A DNA stretch of 64,000 bases from Nonomuraea sp. PA05. Lineage in GTDB: Bacteria; Actinomycetota; Actinomycetes; Streptosporangiales; Streptosporangiaceae. The notes beneath the pieces are model-generated. The model ran no database searches. It was not told the origin of the DNA and saw nothing but the letters and a program-made list of their open reading frames with translations. Positions 1 through 8,293 of this stretch are shown here, piece after piece (position 1 is the first letter of the stretch; every line of letters begins with the position of its first letter). Both the position numbers and the translations under genes were made by a program. The stretch is taken from positions 23,772 through 87,771 of the forward strand of contig NZ_VSEY01000050.1 in the NCBI RefSeq assembly GCF_008086045.1, written 5' to 3'.

Positions 1-254
1 CGCGACCGGGTGAGGTTGTGGGTCTCGTTGGCGACGATGCGCAGCAGCCACGGCCGGAAGGGCGCGTCCTTGCGGAAGCCCGGCAGGTGGCGGAACGCCT
101 TGACGAACGCCTCCTGCACCACGTCCTCCGCCTCGTCGCCCGCGCCGAGCATGAAGGCGGTACGGTGGGCGAGCGCGCTGTAGCGGGCGACCAGTGCCTC
201 GTAGGCCCCCAGGTCACCGTCGAGCGAGCGCGCGATCGCCTCGTCGTCGTCCAT
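1..254 (-). CDS. ECF-type RNA polymerase sigma factor (3'-truncated by window edge)
   Basis: Only the first 84 or so codons are present; the gene runs off the left edge. The translation starts MDDDEAIARSLDGDLGAY and contains GDEAEDVVQEAFVKAF (region 2.1-2.2, core-polymerase contact) followed by FRPWLLRIVANE (region 2.3-2.4), the standard order in sigma-70 family ECF factors. The start ATG at 254 is the natural family start. Region 4 and any anti-sigma partner lie outside the window, so the ECF group cannot be assigned. It is divergent from the methyltransferase at 379, with 124 bp between them. Confidence 0.85.
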   Translation of the reverse strand, partial: MDDDEAIARSLDGDLGAYEALVARYSALAHRTAFMLGAGDEAEDVVQEAFVKAFRHLPGFRKDAPFRPWLLRIVANETHNLTRS

Positions 255-378
255 GGCGAGTCAGATTCCACCGCAAACAGGTCACGCGGGGAAGGGTGAT
301 CCGCGGATCGTGTCATCCTGGTGACTGTCGCGGGCACTAGACTCGGGCAATCCGTGAGCCCCTCGAAGGAACGGGATT

Positions 379-1119
379 ATGTCTTCTGGGTATGACCGTG
401 TAGTGCAACCGGCGGCCGGTGACGAGGCCCTGGAGAACCACCTGGGTGGGGACGAGGCCAAGAACTATCGGCAGTACGAGTTCGACATGGTCGCCCCGCA
501 TGTCGGCCGCTCGATGCTGGAGATCGGCTCGGGGCTGGGCCACTTCGCCGAGCAGTTCCTGCCGCGTCTCGACCGCCTGGTGGTCAGCGACTTCGACCCC
601 TACTGCGTCGAGCAGCTGGAGAAGCGCTTCGCCGACCGCGACGACATCAGCGTCCTGCAGTTCGGGCTGCCGACGGACATCCCGCTCCAGGACAAGGTCG
701 ACACGGTCGTCATGATGAACGTCCTGGAGCACATCGAGGACGACGCGGAGGCGCTGCGCTCGCTGGCGCGCGTGACGCAACCGGGCGGGCGGATCATCAT
801 CTGGGTGCCCGGTTACCAGCAGCTCTACGGCGACTTCGACCGCAAGGTGGGCCACGTCCAGCGCTACACGCCGAAGACGCTGGGCACGACGGTGGCCAAG
901 GCGGGGCTCGACGCCGAGGTGCTCAAGCCGATCAACTTCCTGGGCGGCATCGCCTGGTGGGTGGCGGTGCGCCGGGGCGGGGTGGGCTACCCTGACCCGC
1001 GCCTGGTCAAGATCTACGACCGTACGGTGGTGCCGATGACCAGGCTCATCGAGCGGTTCGTCACGCCGCCGTTCGGTCAGACGGTGTTCTGCGTGGCGCG
1101 CGTACCCCAGAAGCTCTGA
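379..1119 (+). CDS. Class I SAM-dependent methyltransferase
   Basis: A 246-residue protein with a Rossmann-type methyltransferase core. Motif I is LEIGSGLGHFAE near residue 49, the acidic end of strand beta2 is VVSDFDPY, and motif IV with post-I is VMMNVLEHIEDD followed by a VTQPGGRIIIWVPG stretch, as in the UbiE/Methyltransf_11/23 type. The ATG at 379 follows GAAGGA at 365-370. The acceptor substrate is not readable from the sequence. It stands alone: a divergent sigma gene upstream and a shared terminator hairpin downstream. Confidence 0.85.
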   Translation: MSSGYDRVVQPAAGDEALENHLGGDEAKNYRQYEFDMVAPHVGRSMLEIGSGLGHFAEQFLPRLDRLVVSDFDPYCVEQLEKRFADRDDISVLQFGLPTDIPLQDKVDTVVMMNVLEHIEDDAEALRSLARVTQPGGRIIIWVPGYQQLYGDFDRKVGHVQRYTPKTLGTTVAKAGLDAEVLKPINFLGGIAWWVAVRRGGVGYPDPRLVKIYDRTVVPMTRLIERFVTPPFGQTVFCVARVPQKL

Positions 1120-1126
1120 CGCGCCT

Positions 1127-1157
1127 GGCCGCGCCCGAGGGTCTCAGGGGCGCGGCC
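1127..1157. terminator. Bidirectional hairpin terminator
   Basis: A perfect 10-bp inverted repeat, GGCCGCGCCC (1127-1136) and GGGCGCGGCC (1148-1157), with an 11-nt loop. It lies between the convergent 3' ends of the methyltransferase (1119) and the ABC permease (1165). There is no U-tract, as is usual in high-GC actinomycetes. Confidence 0.7.
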
Positions 1158-1164
1158 GGACGGG

Positions 1165-2058
1165 TCACTTGATGGAGCCGGCGGTCAGACCGCCGACCAC
1201 CTTCCGCTCGATCAGGGCGAACAGGATGATCACCGGGATGGTGGCGATCACCGAGCCGGCGAACAGGTTCTGCCAGTCCACCTGGTACTGCCCGATGAAC
1301 GAGTTGAGCGCCACGGGAAGCGGCTGGTTCGCGGTCGTGGTGGTGAGGGTCAGCGCGACCACGAACTCGTTCCACGCGGCGATGAACGTGAAGATCAGCG
1401 CGGTGATGACGCCGGGCATGGCCAGCGGCAGCGTGATCCTGAACAGCGCGCCGAAGCGCCCGTTCCCGTCGATGAAGGCGGCCTCCTCCAGCTCGCGCGG
1501 GATGGAGGAGAAGTACGCGGTCAGGATCCACACGGCGAAGGCCAGGTTGAAGCCCGCGTTGACGAGGATCAGCGCCCAGATCGAGTCGACCAGCCCGAAC
1601 TGGAAGAACTCGCGGTAGATGCCGACCACCATGGCCGTGGGCTGGAACATCTGGGTGATCAGCACCAGGATGAGGAACGCGTTGCGGCCGCGGAAGTTGT
1701 GCCTGGCCGCGTAGTACGCGGCGGGCAGCGCGACCAGGAGCACCAGCACGGTCGAGCCGGCCGCCACCTTGATCGTCACCCAGAGGTTGCCGGCCAGGCC
1801 GCTGCCCCAGAAGTCGGTGAGGTTGGACCACACCCACTCGTCGGGCCAGAACGTCACGTCGCGCAGCGACTCCTGCGAGCGCAGCGAGGTCAGCAGCATG
1901 ACCACGTACGGGAACAGGAACAGCAGCGCGACGACGTACGCGGTGGCCGCGATGAGGACGGTCTTCAGCCTGGGCATGGCGCGCGCGACGCCGCCGCGCC
2001 GGGAACGGGCGTGGTGGTGATGCGGCCGGGCCTGCGCCGGCATGGTCTTGACGGCCAT
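1165..2058 (-). CDS. Sugar ABC transporter permease, MalG type
   Basis: A 297-residue inner-membrane permease that ends the three-gene sugar uptake operon. After a His/Arg-rich cytoplasmic N-terminus there are about six membrane segments. The EAA loop reads EEAAFIDGNGRFGALFRITLP, in the region that contacts the ATPase, followed by PGVITALIFTFIAAWNEF, typical of MalG (CUT1 family). The ATG at 2058 overlaps the stop of the MalF-type gene by one base (TGATG), so the two are translationally coupled. No ATP-binding subunit is encoded here. In actinomycetes such CUT1 systems usually share the multitasking ATPase MsiK encoded elsewhere. Confidence 0.92.
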   Translation of the reverse strand: MAVKTMPAQARPHHHHARSRRGGVARAMPRLKTVLIAATAYVVALLFLFPYVVMLLTSLRSQESLRDVTFWPDEWVWSNLTDFWGSGLAGNLWVTIKVAAGSTVLVLLVALPAAYYAARHNFRGRNAFLILVLITQMFQPTAMVVGIYREFFQFGLVDSIWALILVNAGFNLAFAVWILTAYFSSIPRELEEAAFIDGNGRFGALFRITLPLAMPGVITALIFTFIAAWNEFVVALTLTTTTANQPLPVALNSFIGQYQVDWQNLFAGSVIATIPVIILFALIERKVVGGLTAGSIK

Positions 2059-2978
2059 CACGCCACCTCCTTGTTCCACCGGGACACCTTGAGGAAGATC
2101 ACGGTGAGCACGATCACCATGCCGAAGTTGACGACGGACATGGCGGCCGATTCGCCGATGTCGGAGCCCTTGAGGATGTACATGAGGATGGTCGAGGTGG
2201 CGGTGGAGTAGCCGGGCTGCCCGTGGGTCATGGCCCAGATGATCGGGAAGCTGTTGAAGACGTTCATGACGTTGATCAGGGCGGCCACGGTGAGCGCGGG
2301 GCGCAGCAGCGGCAGCGTGATCGACCAGTAGGTCCGCAGGCGTCCCGCGCCGTCCATCCTGGCGGCCTCGTACACGTCGGCGGGGATCGTGGCGAGCCCG
2401 GCGAGCAGCGCGTACGTGGTGAACGGCACCGACACGAACACCGCGACGAACACCAGCCACGGCATGGCGGTGGCGGCGTCGCCGAGCTGGTCGGCGGCGG
2501 CTCCGCCCATCGCGTCGATCAGCCCGAGCTTGAGGCGGATCTGGTTGATCACGCCGACCTCGGGGTCGAGCATCCACTTGAAGATGATGGCCGTCATCAG
2601 CACCGACGCGGCCCACGGCGCGATGAGCGCCCAGCGGGCCAGCTTGCGCAGCGGGAAGCGCTGGTTGAAGAGCTGGGCCAGGGCCAGCGAGAGCAGCACG
2701 GTGAGCGCGACGACGGCGACCACCCAGATCACGCTGCGGAGCATGACGTCGGCGAAGTCCTTCTCGGCGAAGAGCTTGTCGTAGTTGGCGAACCCGGCCG
2801 AGCCGCGCACCACGCCGAGCCGGCTGATCTCCAGGAACGAGGACCTGATCATCTCGACCACGGGCCAGATCACGACCAGGGCGATCAGCACGATGGCGGG
2901 CCCGATCCAGGCGAGGGGTTCGAGGGCGCGCAGGCCCCGCGATCGCGCGCGCGGCTTCTTGACGTCCAGGGTTGTCAC
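2058..2978 (-). CDS. Sugar ABC transporter permease, MalF type
   Basis: A 306-residue permease with about six membrane helices, the first in residues 25-50. It carries the EAA-loop signature YEAARMDGAGRLRTYWSITLP followed by LRPALTVAALINVMNVFNSF, which identifies a MalF-like CUT1 subunit. The start is GTG (2976-2978), preceded by GAAAGG. It is second in the operon, after the binding lipoprotein and a 63-nt spacer that holds a hairpin. With the MalG-type protein it forms the heterodimeric channel. Confidence 0.92.
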   Translation of the reverse strand: MTTLDVKKPRARSRGLRALEPLAWIGPAIVLIALVVIWPVVEMIRSSFLEISRLGVVRGSAGFANYDKLFAEKDFADVMLRSVIWVVAVVALTVLLSLALAQLFNQRFPLRKLARWALIAPWAASVLMTAIIFKWMLDPEVGVINQIRLKLGLIDAMGGAAADQLGDAATAMPWLVFVAVFVSVPFTTYALLAGLATIPADVYEAARMDGAGRLRTYWSITLPLLRPALTVAALINVMNVFNSFPIIWAMTHGQPGYSTATSTILMYILKGSDIGESAAMSVVNFGMVIVLTVIFLKVSRWNKEVA

Positions 2979-2997
2979 TCAAGTACCTTTCGCAAGG

Positions 2998-3029
2998 ACG
3001 GTACGACCGGCGTCGGCCGGCCGTACCGT
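2998..3029 (-). promoter_or_regulatory. Intercistronic hairpin between binding protein and permease genes
   Basis: Arms ACGGTACG (2998-3005) and CGTACCGT (3022-3029) pair perfectly, and the inner CCGG bases extend the stem past one mismatch. Hairpins at this place in sugar ABC operons are known to stabilise the upstream message or cause partial termination, giving more binding protein than permease. That role is inferred here. Confidence 0.5.
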
Positions 3030-3041
3030 GGTCTCGCTGGA

Positions 3042-4313
3042 TCAGCCGGCCGCTTCCGCGGTCTTCTGCAGCTCACCGAGGACCTTGGCCGGGTCGTCCT
3101 TGACGGCCCCGCCGATGGTCTGCTTGATCGCCGGGTTCAGGGTGGCCCACTTGGGGTCCTGGAAGGGGTAGAAGCTGGCGTTGGGCAGGGCGGCGAGGAA
3201 CGGCTTGAGCTTCTCGTCGCCGGACAGCTTCTGGATGCCGCCGTTGGTGACGGGCAGCAGCTTGTAGATGTCGGAGATCTTCGCGGCGGCGTCGCCGGTG
3301 TAGAAGAAGTCGAAGAACTTCTTGATCTCGGCGGCGTGGCCGTTCTTGTTGAACGCCATGATCCAGTCCATGACGCCGAGCGTGGTGTCGAGCGGGCCGG
3401 CCTTGCCGGGGATCGGCGCGACGCCGTAGTTCTTCAGCCCGGCCGCGTCGAAGATCGGGATGGACATGGGGCCGCCGTTGACCATGCCGACCTTGCCGGC
3501 GCCGAAGTCCTCCCAGACCGTCTTGCGGTCCTTGGTGCCGGGGTTGGGGGTGGTCAGACCGGCGTCGACCAGGCCCTTCATGTACGTGAATGTCTCGACG
3601 TTCTGCGGCGAGTTGATCGCCCACTTGCCGGAGGCGTCCTTGTAGCCGCCGCCGTTGCCGAGCATCCACAGGAACGACTCGGCCTGGGCCTCCTCCTGGC
3701 CGAGCGGCAGGCCGAACGGCTGGGTCACGCCGGCCGCCTTCAGCTTCTCGGCGGCGGCCTTGAGCTCGTCCCAGGTCTTCGGCGGCTCGGTGATCTTCGC
3801 CTTCTCGAACAGGTCCTTGTTGTAGAACAGGGCGCGGGCCGAGGAGACGAACGGGATGCCGTACGCGGTGCCGTCCACCTTGCCGAACTCGGCGAACTTC
3901 TGCAGCATGTCGCCGGAGACGTTCGGGGACAGGACCTCGTCCACCTTGTGGAGCAGGCCGTCCTCGACGAAGCCGGAGTAGTCGCCGGTCTGCAGGATGT
4001 CCGGGATCTGGCCGTTCTGCACCATGGTGGCGACTTGCTTGTCGATGTCGTTCCAGTTGATGACCTGGACCTCGACCTTGATGTTCGGGTTGGCCTTGGT
4101 GAACTCGTCGGTGACGCCCTTCCAGAACGTCTCGCCGGAGTTGGGCTTGCCGGGGCCGTCGCCGTAGTCTGCCGCGACCATCTTCAACGTGACCTGGCCG
4201 TCGCCCGATGCCTGGGTGTCGCCTCCGCCGCCGGAGCCGCCGGAACCACAAGCGGACAGGACCAGCATCGTGGCAAGGCCGAGAGCGGCGCCGCCCACAA
4301 GCTTCATGTTCAC
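3042..4313 (-). CDS. Sugar-binding lipoprotein of ABC transporter (SBP family 1)
   Basis: A 423-residue extracellular solute-binding protein. The lipoprotein signal ends in the lipobox LSAC with Cys22 as the acylated residue, followed by a Gly/Ser linker. The body has the SBP_bac_1 pattern (GYSGFVEDGLL-like and WDELKAAAEKLKAAGV segments, and a C-terminal hinge region). The start is GTG at 4313 with AAGGCGG about 8 nt upstream; ATG at 4307 is an in-frame alternative. First gene of the operon with the two permeases. Three DasR-type palindromes lie upstream, so the ligand may be an aminosugar or chito-oligosaccharide, as for DasA or NgcE. This is inferred from regulation, not from the binding-site residues. 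Confidence 0.9.
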   Translation of the reverse strand: MNMKLVGGAALGLATMLVLSACGSGGSGGGGDTQASGDGQVTLKMVAADYGDGPGKPNSGETFWKGVTDEFTKANPNIKVEVQVINWNDIDKQVATMVQNGQIPDILQTGDYSGFVEDGLLHKVDEVLSPNVSGDMLQKFAEFGKVDGTAYGIPFVSSARALFYNKDLFEKAKITEPPKTWDELKAAAEKLKAAGVTQPFGLPLGQEEAQAESFLWMLGNGGGYKDASGKWAINSPQNVETFTYMKGLVDAGLTTPNPGTKDRKTVWEDFGAGKVGMVNGGPMSIPIFDAAGLKNYGVAPIPGKAGPLDTTLGVMDWIMAFNKNGHAAEIKKFFDFFYTGDAAAKISDIYKLLPVTNGGIQKLSGDEKLKPFLAALPNASFYPFQDPKWATLNPAIKQTIGGAVKDDPAKVLGELQKTAEAAG

Positions 4314-4345
4314 TGGAGATACCGCCTTCTCGTCGGACGGGCCCT

Positions 4346-4361
4346 ACTGGTCCATACCAGC
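4346..4361. promoter_or_regulatory. dre-like operator 1 (GntR/DasR type)
   Basis: ACTGGTCCATACCAGC, with dyad CTGGT-CCAT-ACCAG at 4347-4360. It matches the published Streptomyces DasR-responsive element consensus ACTGGTCTAGACCAGT at 13 of 16 positions. It lies about 33 bp upstream of the lipoprotein start codon, a repressor position. Confidence 0.6.
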
Positions 4362-4441
4362 CAGCCGAACCCTGCCCAGGGGGATGTGCGCGCGAGCCAG
4401 CGAATGGCCGCGTTTGCGCAAGCGTAAGCCGGAGTTCAGCA

Positions 4442-4457
4442 GCCGGTCTATACCGGC
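4442..4457. promoter_or_regulatory. dre-like operator 2 (GntR/DasR type)
   Basis: GCCGGTCTATACCGGC: perfect 6-bp arms around CTAT. The core GGTCTATACC differs from the dre core GGTCTAGACC at one base. Confidence 0.55.
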
Positions 4458-4498
4458 CTGTCTCGGTTTGGCAACACTCGGGCGGCAAAGAGCGCACA

Positions 4499-4514
4499 GC
4501 CGGTCTAGACCGGA
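4499..4514. promoter_or_regulatory. dre-like operator 3 (exact dre core)
   Basis: A 14-bp perfect palindrome CCGGTCTAGACCGG at 4500-4513, carrying the exact dre core GGTCTAGACC. It lies 3 bp from the stop codon of the neighbouring acyl-CoA dehydrogenase. The three sites are spaced about 95 and 57 bp apart. Confidence 0.6.
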
Positions 4515-4516
4515 TG

Positions 4517-6388
4517 TCAGAGAATCTTGCGGCGGACGTTCTCCCCGCCCTCGGGCGCGCCGATCCACGGGCCCTCGACGGACGGGTCGAGGATGCCCTC
4601 CTCGACGAAGGTGTAGCGGCCGTCGAGCACGTAACCGGCCACGCGGACGTCGAGATTGTCGCTGTTGTCCCACAGGCGGTCGAACAGCGTGTCCACCCGG
4701 CGTCTGGACTGCTGGCAGAAGGTGTCGGCCAGCTCGTACGGCCTGCGCCCGAGGTCCTTGGAGTCCTCCTCGGCCTTCAGGCAGACGGCGGTCATCGCGT
4801 ACAGTTCGGCGCCGATGTCGACGATCCTGCCGAGGAACGCCTGCTTGTGCTCCAGCCTGCCCTGCCAGCGGGACATGCCGTAGAAGGTGGACCTGGCCAG
4901 CTTCCTGCTGGTCCGCTCCACGAAGCGCAGGTGTGCGGCCAGCGGGCCGAAGGCGGCGTACGCGGTGGGCAGGTTGCCGGTGCCGGCCACCAGCGTGGGC
5001 AGCCACTTGGCGTAGAAGCGGCCGGCCCTGCGCAGCGCCTGGGCGCGCTCCTGGCGGCCGGCCTCGGGATTGATCAGCTCTCCCGCGGCGGACAGGTGCG
5101 CGTCCACCGCCTCCCGGGTGATCGCCAGGCGCATGATCTCGGAGGAGCCCTCGAAGATGCGGTTGATGCGGGAGTCGCGCAGCATCTGCTCGGCGGGCAC
5201 CCCGCGCTCGCCCCTGGCGACCAGCGACTCGGCGGTCTCGTAGCCGCGCCCGCCGCGGATCTGCACCAGCTCGTCGAGCACCTGGTACGACAGCTCGGAG
5301 GCGAACAGCTTGGCCAGCGCCGCCTCGATCCTGATGTCGTTGCGCTGGTCGTCGGCCAGGCGGGCGGTCAGCTCGCAGACGGCGTCGCACGCGTACGCGG
5401 TGGCCACGATGAAGGCGACCTTGGTGGCCACGGCCTCGTGCAGGCCGACCTTGCGGCCCCACTGCACGCGCTCGTTGCCCCACTCGCGGGCGATCTTGAC
5501 GGCCCACTTGGCGTTCCCCGCGCAGGTGGCGGGCAGCGACAGGCGGCCCGTGTTGAGCGTGGTGAGCGCGATGCGCAGCCCTTCGCCCTCCTTGCCGATG
5601 AGGTTCTTGGCGGGCACCCTGACCTGGGAGAACTCCGTCACGCCGTTCTCGATGCCACGCAGCCCCATGAACGTGTTGCGCCGCTTGACCGTGATGCCCG
5701 GCGAGTCGGCCTCGACCACGAACGCGCTGATCTTCTTGCCGGTCCTGGCCATGACGACGAGGAGGTCGGCGACAACGCCGTTCGTGGTCCAGAGCTTGAC
5801 GCCGTCGAGCACGTACTCGTCGCCGTCGCGCACGGCGGTGGTGGCCAGCCGCGCGGGGTCGGAGCCGACGTCGGGCTCGGTCAGCAGGAACGCGGAGATC
5901 TCCCCCGCCGCGCAGCGCGGCAGGTACTCCCGCTTCTGCTCCTCGGTGCCGAACAGCTTGAGCGGCTGCGGCACCCCGATCGACTGGTGCGCGGACAGCA
6001 GCGTGGCCAGCGCCGGGCAGTAGGAGCCGACCAGCGTGAGCGCGCGGCAGTAGTACAGGTAGGGCAGGCCGAGCCCGCCGTACTCCTCCTTGATCGTGAT
6101 GCCGAACGCACCGAGCTCCGCCAGGCCCTTCACCACGTCGTCGGGCACCTGCGCGGTCCGCTCGATGAGCGCCGGGTCCACGCGCGCGTCGAGGAAGCGC
6201 CGCACCGCCCGGACGAACTCCTCCCCCTTCTTGGTCGCGGCGGCGGGCAGCGTGGGCGCCGGATGCACCAGGTCCATCCGGAAGTCGCCGAGGAAGAGCT
6301 GCTTGGCGAAGCTCGGGCGCGCCCACTCCTTCTCCCGCGCCTGCTCGCCGACCTGTCTGGACTCCGCGTACTTGGCGTGCTGGGTCAT
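4517..6388 (-). CDS. Long acyl-CoA dehydrogenase (FadE type)
   Basis: A FAD enzyme for the first step of beta-oxidation, alpha,beta-dehydrogenation of an acyl-CoA. From the N-terminus: all-alpha domain, flavin-contacting FLLTEPDVGSDPARL, the middle beta-domain (KLWTTNG), and a C-terminal domain with IFEGSSEIMRLAITRE, which carries the catalytic-type Glu (EGS). At about 623 residues it is much longer than the usual 380; the extra C-terminal domain (roughly residues 440-620) resembles the VLCAD-like class. ATG at 6388 follows GGAGGT closely. An in-frame ATG at 6421 would add 11 residues. It stands alone, converging on the dre region. Confidence 0.9.
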   Translation of the reverse strand: MTQHAKYAESRQVGEQAREKEWARPSFAKQLFLGDFRMDLVHPAPTLPAAATKKGEEFVRAVRRFLDARVDPALIERTAQVPDDVVKGLAELGAFGITIKEEYGGLGLPYLYYCRALTLVGSYCPALATLLSAHQSIGVPQPLKLFGTEEQKREYLPRCAAGEISAFLLTEPDVGSDPARLATTAVRDGDEYVLDGVKLWTTNGVVADLLVVMARTGKKISAFVVEADSPGITVKRRNTFMGLRGIENGVTEFSQVRVPAKNLIGKEGEGLRIALTTLNTGRLSLPATCAGNAKWAVKIAREWGNERVQWGRKVGLHEAVATKVAFIVATAYACDAVCELTARLADDQRNDIRIEAALAKLFASELSYQVLDELVQIRGGRGYETAESLVARGERGVPAEQMLRDSRINRIFEGSSEIMRLAITREAVDAHLSAAGELINPEAGRQERAQALRRAGRFYAKWLPTLVAGTGNLPTAYAAFGPLAAHLRFVERTSRKLARSTFYGMSRWQGRLEHKQAFLGRIVDIGAELYAMTAVCLKAEEDSKDLGRRPYELADTFCQQSRRRVDTLFDRLWDNSDNLDVRVAGYVLDGRYTFVEEGILDPSVEGPWIGAPEGGENVRRKIL

Positions 6389-6455
6389 GGCACCTCCGGA
6401 GGTCGCGCCGTCTGTGCTCATGTGTACTGCCCGCCTGACGGCGCTCTGTCGCCGT

Positions 6456-7679
6456 TTATAGCCCGATTTTGTAGGAACGGCGAGGGTTGATGCTCAGCGC
6501 CGCGAGCGCCACCGTGCCCAGCACGGCGGGCACCAGCAGGTACGTACCGCAGAACGCCAGCCCCAACAGCGACATCCCCGTCCCCACCACGGCCATGGTC
6601 CGGTGACGGCCGCGCGGCAACATCCGCACCGCCGCCGCCACCCCCGCCGAGGTGACCGCCGCCAGGCACGCCGACGTCGCGCGCATCAGCATGTCCAGGT
6701 CGACCGCCCACACCAGCACGGGCACACTGAGCACCAGCACCAGCCCGAGACTACGGAACGGCGTCTCGCCCGGCGCCCCTCCCCTGGCGAACCAGCGCGG
6801 CAGCGCCCCGTCCGCCGCCAGCGCCGCACCCAGCCTGGCCGCCCCCGCGATGTAGGTGTTGACCGCGCCGAACGTCAGCAGCACCGCGACCACCCCGGTG
6901 ACCGGGCGGGCGACAGGGCCGAGGCCGAGCTCCAGCATCCCGGTGAGCGGCACGGCGGACATGTCCGCGCCGAGCACGCCGACGGAGGTGACGGAGACGC
7001 CCGCGTACAGCAGGCCGATCACCACGAGCGTGACCGCGGTGGCCCGCACCAGCCCGTTCCTGCTCGCGAACTCGCCCGACAGGTGGCTGGCCGCCTCCCA
7101 GCCCACGAAGGCGAACATGAGCACCCCGGCCGCACCGGCCACGCCCGCGAAGCCGTACGGGGCGAAGGGGGTGAAGTTGGCCGGGTCGGCGTGCGGCGCG
7201 GCGGTGATCACGGCGGTGGCCAGCAGCGCGACGAGCAGGACGACGAAGCCGATCTGCAGCCGTCCTGACGTGCGCAGCCCCGCGGCGTTCGCGGCGAACG
7301 CGGCGGCCAGGATGAGGCACGCGGCCAGGGTGGCGTTCACACCCAGGCAGGCCTCGACGTACTGGCCGCCGACCAGCGCGCCCGCGACCGTGCCGATCGG
7401 CACGGCGCCGTAGAACCACCAGCCGGTCACGGCGGCGGCGCGCCGGCCGAAGGCGAGCCCGACGACGGCCGCCACCCCTCCGCCGCCGGGATAACGCGCG
7501 CCGAGCGCGGCGAACGTCAGCGCGACGGGCACGCTGAGCGCCAGCATCCCGGCCCAGGCCAGCACCGACGCGGGGCCCGCCGAGGCGGCGGCCAGATGCG
7601 GCAGCACCAGCATGCCGGGGCCCAGCACGGCACCGACCAGAAGCGCCGTGCCCTGCCATGCCCCCATGTGTCCACTCAT
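6456..7679 (-). CDS. APC-family amino acid permease (YjeH-like)
   Basis: A 407-residue integral membrane protein with about 12 hydrophobic helices. It begins with the APC fingerprint LLVGAVLGPGMLVLPHLA in helix 1, the unwound substrate-binding motif of LeuT-fold transporters, and has FVGWEAASHLSGE in helix 6. The pattern resembles E. coli YjeH, an exporter of methionine and branched-chain amino acids. It is transcribed divergently from an Lrp/AsnC regulator 82 bp away, which supports an amino-acid transport role with feedback control. The direction of transport is not decided by the sequence. Confidence 0.85.
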   Translation of the reverse strand: MSGHMGAWQGTALLVGAVLGPGMLVLPHLAAASAGPASVLAWAGMLALSVPVALTFAALGARYPGGGGVAAVVGLAFGRRAAAVTGWWFYGAVPIGTVAGALVGGQYVEACLGVNATLAACLILAAAFAANAAGLRTSGRLQIGFVVLLVALLATAVITAAPHADPANFTPFAPYGFAGVAGAAGVLMFAFVGWEAASHLSGEFASRNGLVRATAVTLVVIGLLYAGVSVTSVGVLGADMSAVPLTGMLELGLGPVARPVTGVVAVLLTFGAVNTYIAGAARLGAALAADGALPRWFARGGAPGETPFRSLGLVLVLSVPVLVWAVDLDMLMRATSACLAAVTSAGVAAAVRMLPRGRHRTMAVVGTGMSLLGLAFCGTYLLVPAVLGTVALAALSINPRRSYKIGL

Positions 7680-7700
7680 GACCCATGAACGTAGCCCGCC

Positions 7701-7730
7701 CGTTCGGCCCGGTTACGTGTCAGCCGAACG
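7701..7730. promoter_or_regulatory. Inverted repeat in the Lrp/permease intergenic region
   Basis: CGTTCGGC (7701-7708) and GCCGAACG (7723-7730), a perfect 8-bp dyad with half-site centres 22 bp apart (two helical turns). It is placed between the two divergent starts (7679 and 7762), where an Lrp dimer or octamer could act on both promoters. Confidence 0.5.
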
Positions 7731-7761
7731 CATGGCCGGAATGTCGTGTATCTCTGGCCAT

Positions 7762-8223
7762 ATGGATGAACTTGATTCGGCGATCATACGGTTGCTCCAA
7801 ACGGATGCGCGGCAGTCCAACCGCGAGCTGGCCAGGCAGCTCGGCATCGCGCCCTCCACCTGCCTGGAACGGGTCAGGGCGCTGACCCGGCGCGGCGTGA
7901 TCCGCGGCTACCACGCCGACATCGACCCGGCCGCGCTCAACCGCGGCGTCCAGGCGATGGTGTCGGTGCAGGTACGGCCGCTGAGCCGAGCGGTGATCAA
8001 CACGTTCAAGGAGTCGGCGGCCTCGATGCCGGAGGTGCTCAGCGTGTTCGTGCTGGCCGGAGGGGATGACTTCCTGCTGCACGTGGGGGTGCGGGACCTC
8101 GATCACCTGCACGGGTTCCTGCTCGACCGGCTGAGCAAGCGCAAGGAGATCGTGGGGTTCCGGACGTCGGTGGTGTTCCAGCAGGTGCAGAAGGCGGTGC
8201 CGACGCGCCTCGAAGACACCTGA
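7762..8223 (+). CDS. Lrp/AsnC family transcriptional regulator
   Basis: A 153-residue regulator. The N-terminal HTH reads MDELDSAIIRLLQTDARQSN then RELARQLGIAPSTCLERVR, and the C-terminal RAM/AsnC ligand-binding domain includes VQVRPLSRAVINTF and VLSVFVLAGGDDFLLHV. ATG 7762 gives the canonical family start; in-frame starts further upstream would run into the promoter. It is divergent from the amino-acid permease and most likely regulates that gene and itself. Confidence 0.92.
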   Translation: MDELDSAIIRLLQTDARQSNRELARQLGIAPSTCLERVRALTRRGVIRGYHADIDPAALNRGVQAMVSVQVRPLSRAVINTFKESAASMPEVLSVFVLAGGDDFLLHVGVRDLDHLHGFLLDRLSKRKEIVGFRTSVVFQQVQKAVPTRLEDT

Positions 8224-8293
8224 CTTTCGTCAGGGGTGGTCATGGACGGTCGGCGGATACGGGCGGGGGCCTCGCCTTTCTAGGTTCTTCCTC

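Noticed and set aside
1165..2982. Reading the two permeases as one 605-residue protein
   Set aside because: The first 305 residues in that frame are Arg/His-rich nonsense; the real MalF-type protein is in another frame and ends at 2058 with a TGATG overlap.
2223..4427. A 734-codon open frame on the plus strand across the sugar ABC operon
   Set aside because: It is antisense to three well-supported genes, is Arg/Gly/Val/His/Glu-biased, and has no domain. High GC leaves few stops in this frame.
4208..6490. A 760-codon plus-strand frame over the acyl-CoA dehydrogenase
   Set aside because: The minus-strand frame has complete ACAD motifs; the plus-strand translation is low complexity.
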